From NCBI GenBank assembly GCA_903829815.1, contig CAIKRR010000025.1, positions 32,108 through 96,107 of the forward strand: a stretch of DNA of 64,000 nt, read 5' to 3'. The stretch comes from an uncultured Pseudomonadota bacterium (GTDB taxonomy: Bacteria; Pseudomonadota; Gammaproteobacteria; Burkholderiales; SG8-39). The notes below the pieces were generated by a model. The model made no database searches. It was not told the DNA's origin and saw only the letters and a program-made list of their open reading frames with translations. This document shows positions 42,489 through 51,417 of this stretch, one piece after another. The position numbers were made by a program, and so were the translations under genes. How positions within the stretch are numbered: position 1 is the first letter of the stretch; every line of letters begins with the position of its first letter.

Positions 42489-43334
42489 TCAGAGCGATGC
42501 CACGAGCAGGGCGCGCAACGCCGGGGTCACCCGTGTCTCGATGCCGAACCAGGCGCGCCAAGCGGGCACCGCCTGATGCAGGAGCATTCCAAGCCCATCG
42601 ATGGTTCGATTGCCCCGACTGTGCGCTGCCGCCAGAAAGGGGGTCATGAGCGGCGTGTAGACGATGTCATAGGCAATCGCCTGCGGGGGCAGACGTTCGA
42701 TTGACAGATCAAGCGGTGCCTGTCCGACCATGCCCAGACTGGTGGTATTCACCACCAGCATTGCCCCCTCCATGGCATCGGCGCGCTGCTCCCAGGGCAA
42801 CGCTCGCAGAGGCGACCCGAACTCGGCGGCGAGCGCGCTGGCTCTGTCAAAGGTGCGATTGATCAGACGCACCTCGGGCACCCCGGCCTGAGCAAGCGCG
42901 TAGCAGATCGCGCGCGATCCGCCGCCAGCACCCAGCACCACCGCCGGACCTGCCTCAGCACGCCAGTCGGGCGCACTCTGGCGCAGATGCTCGATGAAGC
43001 CATAGCAGTCGTTGTTGCTGCCGGCGAGCGATCCGTCGGGCCGAACGACGACACAACTGATCGCACCGATCTGGCGTCCCACCTCGTCGACCTCGTCGAC
43101 CAGGCTCATCGCATGCTGCTTGTGCGGAATGGTGAGATTGCAACCGGCAAACCCGAGTGGTTTGAGCGAGCGCAGTGCAGCTGGCAGCCCCTCGGGTTGC
43201 ACCGCCAGCGGCAGATAGGCGCCTTTCAAACCGTATTCGCGCAGCCAGTAGCCATGCAGCATCGGTGAGCGCGAATGCATGACGGGCCACCCCATCACAC
43301 CAGCCAGCAGAAAACGATCAGATGAATCTGACAT
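42489..43334 (-). CDS. aroE: Shikimate dehydrogenase
   Basis: NADP-dependent shikimate dehydrogenase, 281 residues. FLLAGVMGWPVMHSRSPMLHGYWLREYGL contains the SxS substrate motif, GFAGCNLTIPHKQHAM the catalytic Lys (NLTIPHK), and AVVLGAGGGSRAICYALAQAGV the nucleotide-binding glycine loop; NNDCYGF replaces the common NTDGxG motif. The Asp to Cys/Asp shift (DCYGF) is odd for housekeeping AroE and suggests quinate-type or other catabolic use. GAGG stands 6 bases before the chosen ATG at 43334; an upstream ATG (43388) would overlap the FAD gene. In line after the FAD hydroxylase, so it may be part of that operon and not a main-pathway gene. Confidence 0.85.
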   Translation of the reverse strand: MSDSSDRFLLAGVMGWPVMHSRSPMLHGYWLREYGLKGAYLPLAVQPEGLPAALRSLKPLGFAGCNLTIPHKQHAMSLVDEVDEVGRQIGAISCVVVRPDGSLAGSNNDCYGFIEHLRQSAPDWRAEAGPAVVLGAGGGSRAICYALAQAGVPEVRLINRTFDRASALAAEFGSPLRALPWEQRADAMEGAMLVVNTTSLGMVGQAPLDLSIERLPPQAIAYDIVYTPLMTPFLAAAHSRGNRTIDGLGMLLHQAVPAWRAWFGIETRVTPALRALLVASL

Positions 43335-43377
43335 CGCAGACCTCAGTCGGAACGGTGAAGGCGCTTCAATCGGCGCT

Positions 43378-44985
43378 TCATGCGCCACGCACGCGATCGA
43401 TCACTGCAAGCGCGTCGGCGGGCATGGCGTCGGCACACCAGGCCACATGACCATCGGGGCGCACCAGCACCAGCGCACGGCCGTGGAGCGCTGCCACCAG
43501 CGGCGAATCGATGTCGACCCAATCAAGCGGAACGCCACGCGCCGCGGCCGCAGACTGGAACGCGGCGACCTCGATGGTGTCGTCAAATCGCAACAGCACG
43601 AAACGCCGTCCATAAAGGTCGAGGGTCGAACGACCATCGGGCAACCAGGCATGGGGCGCCCGGTGACCGGGGCGCGCGGTCTGTTCATAGACCGAGCGAT
43701 CGTCAGGCGGTTCTGACGTCCCGTCAGACACGATCACCGGCGAACCCTCGTAGCGATAACCCAACACCACCCCGAGGTTCTCCCACTCGGTACGGGTCTG
43801 TTCTTCCATCTGACGACCGATCCGCACACGCTCGGCATCGCCACTGGCCCCACCCTCGAGAATGCGCGAGCAATCAGGGGCGCCCACCAGCTTGAAATAG
43901 TTTTCAGCGGCCGCATCGACATTGCGCTGACCGACCGGACGCCGCTCGACATCGTAGCTCGCCAGCAGGCCCGGCCCCGCCCAGCCGCGCAGAGCACCCT
44001 CGAGTTTCCAGCCCAGGTCGACCGCATCGCCCAGCCCGGTGTTGAACCCGAACCCACCGGTCGGCGACATGGTGTGGGCCGAGTCACCTGCAAGAAACAC
44101 GCGCCCTTGCGAGTAGCGTTCGGCCACCAGGCGACTGCGGCGCCAGGGTTGCACATCGATGATCTCGAAGCCGATGTCATCGCGCCCGAGGCACCGACGC
44201 ACCCACTCAGACGCATCCAGCCCCTCGATCTCCTCCCTGCTGCGAAACCCGAGCACCGTGAGCCGCCAGCGCGCATCGCCATCGACCACCGTCAGATTGC
44301 CCCAGGTGCCCTTCTCGCCCACGAAGATGTAGCGCTCGGCATCACCAAAGCCGTGACAGGCGCGCAGTCCGGGGATGCGCACGAAGATCGCCACCGAGTA
44401 GTCCAGCGCAGGCGTACCCCGCATCTGGATACCGAGCGCACGGCGAATGCCACTGCCTGCACCCTCGCACGCGACCAGGTAATCGGCCTCGATGCATTCT
44501 TCGACACCCGTGCGCGGGTCTCGCACCGTGGCAACCACCCGATCGGCATCCTGCCGATGATTCACCAGTTCACAATGGCGACGCAGGTCGACCTCGCGAT
44601 GCTCGCGCACGCAATCGACAAGGATCGGATCAAAAAGGATTTGCGGGGCCCGCTGCTTGCGCTCCGGGGTCTGGTGCAGGAAGGGTTCGCCATCAAGACT
44701 GGGATAGGGCAGCACCGCCAGCGGGTAGCCCGACATGCTGGTGGCAAACACCATGCTCAGGCCGTAGTCACGCGGAAAGCCGCAATGCCGAATACGCTCG
44801 GCAATACCCCAGCGCCGGCAAAATTCCATCGTGCGATAAGTCAGCGCAGCGGTCTTGGGATGATGAATCACACCATCAGTCTTCTCGACCAGCAGCGATT
44901 CGATGCCGCGCCAGGCAAGGTCGAGCGCAAGGCACAAGCCCACCGGACCACCGCCGGCAATCAGCACCGGGACACGTCGGGTCAT
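43378..44985 (-). CDS. FAD-dependent aromatic hydroxylase (MhpA/PHBH family)
   Basis: Class A flavin monooxygenase of 535 residues. The Rossmann motif VLIAGGGPVGLCLALDLAWRGI binds FAD; the DG motif is near YLVACEGAGSGIRRALGI; and GRVFLAGDSAHTMSPTGGFGFNTGLGDAVDLGWKLEGAL is the GD motif. A thioredoxin-like C-terminal domain of about 140 residues follows (GRRFVLLRFDD), as in phenol hydroxylase and MhpA-like enzymes. It would hydroxylate a phenol or aromatic acid before ring cleavage. It is 43 bases upstream of aroE in the same direction and divergent from the CBS protein. Confidence 0.9.
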   Translation of the reverse strand: MTRRVPVLIAGGGPVGLCLALDLAWRGIESLLVEKTDGVIHHPKTAALTYRTMEFCRRWGIAERIRHCGFPRDYGLSMVFATSMSGYPLAVLPYPSLDGEPFLHQTPERKQRAPQILFDPILVDCVREHREVDLRRHCELVNHRQDADRVVATVRDPRTGVEECIEADYLVACEGAGSGIRRALGIQMRGTPALDYSVAIFVRIPGLRACHGFGDAERYIFVGEKGTWGNLTVVDGDARWRLTVLGFRSREEIEGLDASEWVRRCLGRDDIGFEIIDVQPWRRSRLVAERYSQGRVFLAGDSAHTMSPTGGFGFNTGLGDAVDLGWKLEGALRGWAGPGLLASYDVERRPVGQRNVDAAAENYFKLVGAPDCSRILEGGASGDAERVRIGRQMEEQTRTEWENLGVVLGYRYEGSPVIVSDGTSEPPDDRSVYEQTARPGHRAPHAWLPDGRSTLDLYGRRFVLLRFDDTIEVAAFQSAAAARGVPLDWVDIDSPLVAALHGRALVLVRPDGHVAWCADAMPADALAVIDRVRGA

Positions 44986-45032
44986 TACAGTTTCCCCCTT
45001 CTGCGGACAACCATTATCGCCTGCTTGCGGCC

Positions 45033-45048
45033 CTTGATGACCATCAAG
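45033..45048. promoter_or_regulatory. Candidate operator palindrome CTTGATG-AC-CATCAAG
   Basis: Seven-base inverted arms with a 2-base centre, in the 119-base divergent gap between the FAD hydroxylase and the CBS-domain gene. Size and place fit a repressor or activator site controlling one or both genes. No candidate regulator gene lies next to it. Confidence 0.35.
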
Positions 45049-45104
45049 CGCGGCAAGGGCGCAAGCCTTTAGCGTAAGAGACTATCCACCCCAAGGAGTC
45101 TCTG

Positions 45105-45608
45105 ATGAACATCGGTGCACGTGCCCATCCGGTCGTGGCAACAGCCACCCCGCAGACCACTGTGGTGGAAGCCGCCCGTCTCATGCGCGAACATCATGTC
45201 GGCGCACTGATGGTGACCGAGGACGCGCAGACAGGAGCGCCCCTGGTTGGCATCCTCACTGACCGCGACCTGATCGTCGAGGTGATCGGTGTCGGCCTCG
45301 ATCCCAATCTGATTCTGGTCGGAGATGTCATGAGCAGCCGGGTGGTGGTTGCGCATGATGGTGACGACATCTTCGATGCCGTGCGTCTGATGCGATCCAA
45401 AGGCGTGCGTCGGCTGCCGGTACTCGATCGCGAGAGTCACCTCGTCGGCATCCTGTCCATGGATGACCTGCTTGACATTCTGGTCGATGAGTTGGGCGGC
45501 ATGGTGAAGACGATCAGCAAGGGAGAGGCGCGAGAAGCGCGTACGCGACCCGCGCCCTCTGACCTTGCTGCAGCTCAGAACCTTCGATCGGCAAGCGCAG
45601 GCAGATAG
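45105..45608 (+). CDS. CBS-domain pair protein
   Basis: A 167-residue protein of two CBS domains: TVVEAARLMREHHVGALMVTED ... VGILTDRDLIVEVI (about residues 18-60) and DIFDAVRLMRSKGVRRLPVLDRESHLVGILSMDDLLDILVDEL (88-130). Such pairs bind adenine nucleotides and act as stress or energy-sensing modules. AAGGAG stands 7 bases before the ATG. The C-terminal tail is basic. It converges with and overlaps the receptor gene at 45575 by 34 bases. Confidence 0.9.
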   Translation: MNIGARAHPVVATATPQTTVVEAARLMREHHVGALMVTEDAQTGAPLVGILTDRDLIVEVIGVGLDPNLILVGDVMSSRVVVAHDGDDIFDAVRLMRSKGVRRLPVLDRESHLVGILSMDDLLDILVDELGGMVKTISKGEAREARTRPAPSDLAAAQNLRSASAGR

Positions 45609-46603
45609 TCACCGCGAAACACATCACGGGGAGCCGGCGGGTTGGCCACCCCCATCGACTGGGCAACAAAGCCGATCGTGCGTTCGAGACGTGCAGGGTC
45701 AACCGTCGACAGACCATTGGCCTTGACCGACCGGGTGAGCACAGCCAGATCGCGAATCATCTCGAGACGCGAGAGTTCAGTGGCTTCGCTCAGCAACGAG
45801 TCGCGCTTGCGCAGCGAGGCGATAGCCCCGCGCGTGTCGGCAAAGGTGTCGCGCGTGCCACGCAGCGTGGCACGCAGGAAGGCGCGTACCGCCTCGGGGT
45901 TGGCTTCGAGAAACTTCTCCGACACCATGAGACCCATGCCATAGAGATCAGCACCAAACTCCGAGTAACGCAGCATGACGAGGTCGTTTCGCGAGATCCC
46001 CAGTGCCTCGAGCGCGAGCAAGGTCGAGGTGTAGACGGATGCGACCGCATCGGTCTCGCCACGCACCAGCAGGCCGTCACGGACATTGGGCTGTACCGAG
46101 AGCCAGTTGATCTTCGATTCGTCGACGCCATTGGCACGGGCGAAGATCGGAAACAGCAGACGGCTGTTGTCATTCACCGGGGCTGCAATCTTGCGTCCTT
46201 CGAGATCCTTGGGCGAACGGATGCCGCTCGAAGTGCGCGCCACGATGGCGTTAAGCGAACCGTCGAGCAGCATCATCACGCAGATGACCTTGTTGTCGGG
46301 GTTCTTGGCGTTGAAAGGCACCAGCAGGTTCACATCACCAAAACCGATGTCATAGGTGCCGGCAGCCACCTTGGCAATGGTGTCGCCCGAGCCGAAACCG
46401 CGATCGATCTTGACGCGCAGCCCCTCGCGACCAAAGTGTCCGTTGTCATCGGCCAGCGTGAAGAAGGCGTGGTTGCCCTGCCAGGTCCAGTCGAGCACCA
46501 GTTTCATGTCGCGCGGGGTCTGGGCTTGAACCGCCGTACATGCCATCGCAAGCCCGGTTGCCAGAAGGCCGCACAGAAGGCGGTTGAAAATTCGGATCAG
46601 CAT
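45575..46603 (-). CDS. NMT1/THI5-like (SsuA/TauA-type) ABC substrate-binding protein
   Basis: Periplasmic receptor of 342 residues with signal peptide MLIRIFNRLLCGLLATGLAMACTAVQAQ. The mature protein has DMKLVLDWTWQGNHAFFTLADDNGHFGREGLRVKIDRGFGSGDTIAKVAAGTYDIGFGDVNLLV, typical for thiamine-precursor, sulfonate or riboflavin-type receptors, and SPKDLEGRKIAAPVNDNSRLLFPIF. GGAG stands 9 bases before the ATG. It follows livF by 46 bases in the same direction, but its own permease and ATPase of the SsuBC type are absent. It may use another transporter or be a recruited receptor. Confidence 0.88.
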   Translation of the reverse strand: MLIRIFNRLLCGLLATGLAMACTAVQAQTPRDMKLVLDWTWQGNHAFFTLADDNGHFGREGLRVKIDRGFGSGDTIAKVAAGTYDIGFGDVNLLVPFNAKNPDNKVICVMMLLDGSLNAIVARTSSGIRSPKDLEGRKIAAPVNDNSRLLFPIFARANGVDESKINWLSVQPNVRDGLLVRGETDAVASVYTSTLLALEALGISRNDLVMLRYSEFGADLYGMGLMVSEKFLEANPEAVRAFLRATLRGTRDTFADTRGAIASLRKRDSLLSEATELSRLEMIRDLAVLTRSVKANGLSTVDPARLERTIGFVAQSMGVANPPAPRDVFRGDYLPALADRRF

Positions 46604-46649
46604 CGCAATAGCTCCGAAAAGGAAGACAGATTCAATTGACAGGGCGCGC

Positions 46650-47372
46650 TCAGATACCCATGTAGGCCTGCCGCACCTGGGGATTGCGAGCCAGTTCGGC
46701 GCACGATCCCGACACGGTAACTCGACCTGTTTCGACCACGAAGGCATGCTGGGCGAGTTCGAAAGCGGTGAGCACATCCTGCTCGACAACCAGTATCGAC
46801 AGGCCGCCGCGATTGATCGCACGCAGCGAGTCGCACAACTTTTCCACCGCCAGCGGGGCAAGGCCGAGCGACAGTTCATCGATCATCAGCAAGGTCGGGC
46901 GCGACATGATGCCCCGCCCGATAGCACACATCTGCTGCTCCCCCCCCGATAGCGTCGTCGCGTCCTGGTTGCGCCGCTCTTTCAGAATGGGGAAAGAGTC
47001 ATAAATCTGGCCCAGGTCATCGTCGATCTCGGCACGGGTCGCCCCCGTGCGGTGATAGGCCCCGAGCAGCAGGTTGTCGCGCACAGTAAGCCCACGGAAA
47101 AGTCGCCGGCCTTCGGGCACGTGGGCGATGCCGGCCTGGAGCACCTGCGCCGGCGTGGCACCCGCCAGCTCGCGTCCAGCAAAACGCACGCTACCACCCC
47201 GTGCCGCGACCAGACCCGATATCGTGCGCAGCAGGGTCGACTTGCCGGCACCGTTCGAGCCGACGATGCAGCAGATCTCGCCTGCCTGGACGGCCAACTC
47301 CATCCCCCAGAGAACCTGTACGTCGCCGTAGCCCGAGACGAGGCCACTGACCTGCATCAAGGGTTCACTCAT
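46650..47372 (-). CDS. LivF-type ABC transporter ATPase
   Basis: Second ATPase of a Liv importer, 240 residues. Walker A is GSNGAGKST, the signature is LSGGEQQMCAIGRGI, Walker B is LLMIDELSLGLAPL, then VEQDVLTAFELA as switch. The ATG at 47372 lies 8 bases inside livG. It is the last ATPase of the system that starts with the receptor at 50080. Confidence 0.9.
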   Translation of the reverse strand: MSEPLMQVSGLVSGYGDVQVLWGMELAVQAGEICCIVGSNGAGKSTLLRTISGLVAARGGSVRFAGRELAGATPAQVLQAGIAHVPEGRRLFRGLTVRDNLLLGAYHRTGATRAEIDDDLGQIYDSFPILKERRNQDATTLSGGEQQMCAIGRGIMSRPTLLMIDELSLGLAPLAVEKLCDSLRAINRGGLSILVVEQDVLTAFELAQHAFVVETGRVTVSGSCAELARNPQVRQAYMGI

Positions 47373-48159
47373 GCTGCTCTCCCGGTGCCTGCGCAGTACC
47401 GGCGGGCGCCGCACTCGCCTGCTGCTCCTGGGCAGCGTACTTGCTGCCCAGATAGGCCTTGACCACCGCCGGGTCGGCCGCGACCGACCGCGGATCGCCC
47501 TGGGCAATCAGTTCACCGTGGTGAAGCACGAGCAGGCGATCACACAGCGAGAACACCACCTTCATCAGATGCTCGATCAACATGATCGTGACACCACGAG
47601 CCGCAATCTGACGAATGAGTTCGATGGCTGCGCCGATTTCGGCACTGTTCAGACCGGCATTCACCTCATCGAGCAGCAGCACCTTGGGTCGCATGGCGAG
47701 CGATTTGGCCAGTTCGAGTCGCTTGCGCGACGGCAAGGTGAGCGACATCGCGCTGCGCCCAGCCAAGGGGGTCAGACCCACGAACTCGAGGAACTCCATC
47801 GCGATGTCCTCGGCTTCGGCCCGACTGGCGGCACCGCCACCAAAGAGGGCTCCGGCTGCCACGTTTTCGAGCACGGTCATCTGGGGAAAGGGCTGGACAA
47901 TCTGGAAGGTGCGCGCGAGGCCACGCCGCGAAGCCTGCCACGGGCGCTGCGCAGTGACATCGGCCCCCTCGAACCAGACCCGGCCAGCGCTCGGGCGAAG
48001 AACCCCGGTCACGAGATTGACGAGCGTCGTCTTGCCCGCCCCATTGGGCCCGATGAGACCCACGATCTCACCCGGGGTCAACTCGAAACTCACCTTGCTC
48101 ACGGCGGCAACGCCACCAAAATAGCGGCTGACGCCATCGACCCGCAGCAATGCACTCAT
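47365..48159 (-). CDS. LivG-type ABC transporter ATPase with variant signature motif
   Basis: First ATPase, 264 residues. Walker A is GPNGAGKTT and Walker B is LLLDEVNAGL. The signature region reads SLTLPSRKRLELAKSLA rather than LSGGQ or SYGEQR; this LTLPxRKRLE form is known in one LivG branch. IEHLMKVVFSL is the switch. A 20-residue Ala/Gln/Pro-rich tail follows the usual LGSKYA end. It overlaps livM and livF on either side. Confidence 0.9.
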   Translation of the reverse strand: MSALLRVDGVSRYFGGVAAVSKVSFELTPGEIVGLIGPNGAGKTTLVNLVTGVLRPSAGRVWFEGADVTAQRPWQASRRGLARTFQIVQPFPQMTVLENVAAGALFGGGAASRAEAEDIAMEFLEFVGLTPLAGRSAMSLTLPSRKRLELAKSLAMRPKVLLLDEVNAGLNSAEIGAAIELIRQIAARGVTIMLIEHLMKVVFSLCDRLLVLHHGELIAQGDPRSVAADPAVVKAYLGSKYAAQEQQASAAPAGTAQAPGEQHE

Positions 48160-49139
48160 GCCTGGACTCCCCGCAGACGCGCAATACGAGCCGAGATCCG
48201 CGCGAACACGCCTGCACCGAGCAGGCCACCGGGAAGAAAGAAGATGAGAAATACGATGATCAGACCGAGCATGGCCTGGCTGTAGTCGAGAAAACGGGAC
48301 ATCAGCGTCTGCTCAACGAGCACGAAGACCAGTGCCCCCAGGACGGGCCCAAGCACTGTGCCGGCCCCCCCGAGGAGCGCCATGACCGGCACCTTGAGGG
48401 TCATGAGAATCGAGAAGGCATCCGGTGGCGAGATGTAGGACACCCACGAAGCCGAGATCGCGCCCGTCGTGCCGCAGAAGAGGGCCGAGAGCACGAAAGC
48501 GCTGATCTTGCTCGCGTTCACATTGACACCCACCATATCGGCGGCATCCTCGTTTTGCTGCACGCAGCGAAGGCCGAAGCCCAGCCGGCTGCGATCGAGC
48601 CATATCGACATCACCGCAGCCACGATCATCACCACGAACATCGCGTAGAAGAACACCCGCCCCGCATGGTCCGGCCCGCCCGGATAGATCGGCAGATTGA
48701 GCCCCTCGCCACCACCCGTGAGCGATGACCAGGACGAGGCGAGCAGGCGCATCGACTCGACGATGGCAATCGAGCCAATCGCGAAATAGTGGCCTTTCAT
48801 GCGCAGGATCGCGTAGCCAAGGACCGCAGCAAAGAGCGCCGTCACCGCCGTCGCAGCAACCCAGGCCAGCACCATCGGCATACCCGCATTCTGCAGGATG
48901 GCACCCGCGTAAGCGCCCAACCCGACAAAGGCCGCCGTGGAAAACGACGGGTAGCCGGTGAAGCCGCCGATCACGTTCCAGGAGAGGGCCAGCGCCGCGT
49001 ACATGCAGACAAAAGTGGCCTGTTGCGCATAGTAGTTGTTGAAAAAAATCGGTACGAGAGCGAGTGCCACAGCCAGTGGTACGAACCAGACAAGACCCTG
49101 TCCGCGTGGCCGCTGAATGGTTGAAACAGACGATTTCAT
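48156..49139 (-). CDS. LivM-type ABC permease
   Basis: Inner-membrane permease of 327 residues: ALALSWNVIGGFTGYPSFSTAAFVGLGAYAGAIL is the LivM block near residues 47-82, with GGAGTVLGPVLGALVFVLVEQTLMSRF toward the end. The usual SFGHA of this block is SFSTA here. The ATG at 49139 overlaps the livH stop by 4 bases. Confidence 0.92.
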   Translation of the reverse strand: MKSSVSTIQRPRGQGLVWFVPLAVALALVPIFFNNYYAQQATFVCMYAALALSWNVIGGFTGYPSFSTAAFVGLGAYAGAILQNAGMPMVLAWVAATAVTALFAAVLGYAILRMKGHYFAIGSIAIVESMRLLASSWSSLTGGGEGLNLPIYPGGPDHAGRVFFYAMFVVMIVAAVMSIWLDRSRLGFGLRCVQQNEDAADMVGVNVNASKISAFVLSALFCGTTGAISASWVSYISPPDAFSILMTLKVPVMALLGGAGTVLGPVLGALVFVLVEQTLMSRFLDYSQAMLGLIIVFLIFFLPGGLLGAGVFARISARIARLRGVQA

Positions 49140-49999
49140 TCGTAGCCCGCCTTTCCGAGAAGGCCGGTGGGCCGTGTCATGAGAAGCACGATCATCAGCA
49201 CGAAACCCAGTAGCACCGCGGTCTGCGGCCCCCACCAGGTGCCGGTATAGCTCTCGATGAGACCCAGCGCGAGGCCACCCACCAGTGCGCCGGGCACACT
49301 CCCAAGCCCGCCGATCACGCACACGACGAAAGCCTTGCCCAGCAGCAGGCCTGAAATATTGGTGGTCACCGGGAAGGTGATGGCAAGAAGCACACCGCAG
49401 GCCCCGGCCATCAGCGCACCAATCGCAAAGGTCATGGCATAGACCTGACGAATCGGAATGCCCATGAGTGCTGCGGCATCACGATCCATGCGCACGGCGA
49501 CGATGGCGCGCCCGGCGCGCGAACTGCGCATCACCCAGAAGAGGAGAAGGGTGAGGCCGAGCGCGAGAAACATCGCGAAGAGCCGATCGTTGGGCAGCAC
49601 GACATCACCCACTGAGAGACTGCCCAGATCGAGGATGATGCGGCGTGGGGTCGCCTCGAACACCACGTTCATGAGGTTGTAGAGAATCATGTCCAGGCCA
49701 AAGGTGAGCGTCAGCGTCGTGAGCACCGGCCTTGAAACCACGCGGTTGATGAGACCGTACTGCAGCGCATAGCCGAACGCGAAGAGCACCGGCGAGACGA
49801 CCAGCAGCATCAGAAAAGGGTTCACCTTGAGATGCAACCAGGCAAAGAAGGTGAGATATCCGCTCAGGATGATGAGCGAGCCATGCATCATGTTGATGAC
49901 GTTGAGCACGCCCCACACGAGCGAGAAGCCAACGGCAATGCAGGCATAGAGCGCGCCCAGCATCAGACCATTGGCGAGAATTTGCGGATCGAGGAACAT
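49136..49999 (-). CDS. LivH-type ABC permease
   Basis: Inner-membrane permease of 287 residues with eight or nine hydrophobic segments; GLMLGALYACIAVGFSLVWGVLNVINMMHGSLIILSGYL at the start and GKAFVVCVIGGLGSVPGALVGGLALGLIES near the end are family blocks. It is separated from the receptor gene upstream by 80 bases that hold a strong hairpin. Confidence 0.92.
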   Translation of the reverse strand: MFLDPQILANGLMLGALYACIAVGFSLVWGVLNVINMMHGSLIILSGYLTFFAWLHLKVNPFLMLLVVSPVLFAFGYALQYGLINRVVSRPVLTTLTLTFGLDMILYNLMNVVFEATPRRIILDLGSLSVGDVVLPNDRLFAMFLALGLTLLLFWVMRSSRAGRAIVAVRMDRDAAALMGIPIRQVYAMTFAIGALMAGACGVLLAITFPVTTNISGLLLGKAFVVCVIGGLGSVPGALVGGLALGLIESYTGTWWGPQTAVLLGFVLMIVLLMTRPTGLLGKAGYE

Positions 50000-50029
50000 G
50001 GTGTCCGGAATGGGTAGAACTCAAACCGG

Positions 50030-50053
50030 TGCGGCGCCCGCGAGGGCGCCGCA
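50030..50053. other. GC-rich hairpin between receptor and permease genes
   Basis: Perfect 10-base stem TGCGGCGCCC (50030-50039) and GGGCGCCGCA (50044-50053) closed by a GCGA tetraloop, in the 80-base gap after the receptor stop (50080) and before livH (49999). No T-tract follows. In many ABC operons such a structure protects the receptor message from 3' decay or attenuates the membrane genes, giving more receptor than channel. Confidence 0.65.
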
Positions 50054-50079
50054 GCGGAGGGATCAGTCCGAGAAGACGC

Positions 50080-51270
50080 TCAGCGCACGACCTGCAGCGT
50101 GCCCTGCTTGATCGCATCCGGGTAGAGTGGCACCACCTTGCCGTTCTGCACCTGGATGATCGGGAGGTCACGGCCCTGATTCATGCCATTGGGGCCGAAC
50201 TTGATCGGGCCATAGAAGGTGACGATATCAAGGCCTGCGAGCGCATCACGCACCTTGGCCTTGTCGGTGGTGCCGGCCTTTTCGATCGCCTTCTGCAGGG
50301 CGATCAGCGCAGCGGCAGACGATGCGCCGACATAGTCGGGGTCGAGTTTGAAGCTGGCAGTGAAGTCCTTCACGAAGACGTCCGTCGAGCCGAACACGTC
50401 ATTGGACTTGAAGTTGGCCGACTGGTGCCACCATGAGGCACTGCTCACGCCATTGGCCATCGGACCCAGAGCATTGATGTACTCCTGATAGGACGGGCCG
50501 GTGAGCATGGTGACGATCGGTGCAGTCACCTTCAGATCGACCATCTGCTTGCGGGCAAGGATCAGATCCTGACTGTAGCCGGTGATGTAGATCCAGTCGG
50601 GCTGGGTCGACTTCATCTTCGAGAGCGCCGTCGCGTGATCGAGCGTGCCCACGGGATAGGTCTCGTTGTAGACCACCTGCAGGCCGGCACGTTCGGCCGA
50701 GGCCTTCATCTCGACCGCCATCGACTTCGGAAATACGTCTTCACGGCCAAGGATCGCGATCTTTTTCGTGCCCGGAATCGCCTTGGAGAACATGACGGCC
50801 ATGTTCTCGGTGATGCCCCCATTGGGCGCCAGCGTGCCGAAAAGGAACTTGTAGCCCTGATTGAAGACCGAATCGCTCGAGGCCACGGCCGCCATCAGCG
50901 GAACACCGTAGCGCTCGGCCACACCGGCCACCACTTTGGTATGCCCCGACCCGAAGGGTGCTGTGAGGAAGTCGACCTTGTCCTGGGTGATCATGCGCTC
51001 GGCAATCTGCTGGGCGCGCTTTTCATCGGTCTGATAATCGATTTCGATCATCTCGACCTTCATCTTCTTGCCAGCCACGTCGATACCGCCAGCGGCATTG
51101 ACGCGCTTCAGCCACAGGCTGTAGGCCATCTGCTGCTTCTTGCCCTCGTCGGCCAAGCCACCCGTCAGCGCGAGCGGCGCGCCAATGCGGATGACGTCAT
51201 CGGCGAGCGCGGGCCGCGACAGGGCGGCCAGGGCAGCAACCGCGATCAAAGCTGGTTTCAGAAGGCGCAT
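50080..51270 (-). CDS. LivK-type substrate-binding protein
   Basis: Type I receptor of 396 residues with signal peptide MRLLKPALIAVAALAALSRPALAD. Mature start DVIRIGAPLALTGGLADEGKKQQMAYSLWLKRVNAAGGIDVAGKKMKVEMIEIDYQTDEKRAQQIAERMI; LTAPFGSGHTKVVAGVAERYGVPLMAAVASSDSV lines the ligand site. GGAG is 9 bases before the ATG. First gene of a complete Liv system (K-H-M-G-F in order), and 147 bases downstream of the molybdenum-enzyme genes on the same strand. Confidence 0.92.
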   Translation of the reverse strand: MRLLKPALIAVAALAALSRPALADDVIRIGAPLALTGGLADEGKKQQMAYSLWLKRVNAAGGIDVAGKKMKVEMIEIDYQTDEKRAQQIAERMITQDKVDFLTAPFGSGHTKVVAGVAERYGVPLMAAVASSDSVFNQGYKFLFGTLAPNGGITENMAVMFSKAIPGTKKIAILGREDVFPKSMAVEMKASAERAGLQVVYNETYPVGTLDHATALSKMKSTQPDWIYITGYSQDLILARKQMVDLKVTAPIVTMLTGPSYQEYINALGPMANGVSSASWWHQSANFKSNDVFGSTDVFVKDFTASFKLDPDYVGASSAAALIALQKAIEKAGTTDKAKVRDALAGLDIVTFYGPIKFGPNGMNQGRDLPIIQVQNGKVVPLYPDAIKQGTLQVVR

Positions 51271-51417
51271 GAAAACGATCTCCGTAGAGGAATTGAGGAA
51301 CAAGCGACAGACATAATCGGTACAGGCATCATCAAGGCGCTTTGCGCAAGGAAGAGCCGTCCGGCCGTGAAGCGCCGAGAGGCCTGGCGCGGTTGCGGCA
51401 AGCGAGCAGGCGGCGAT

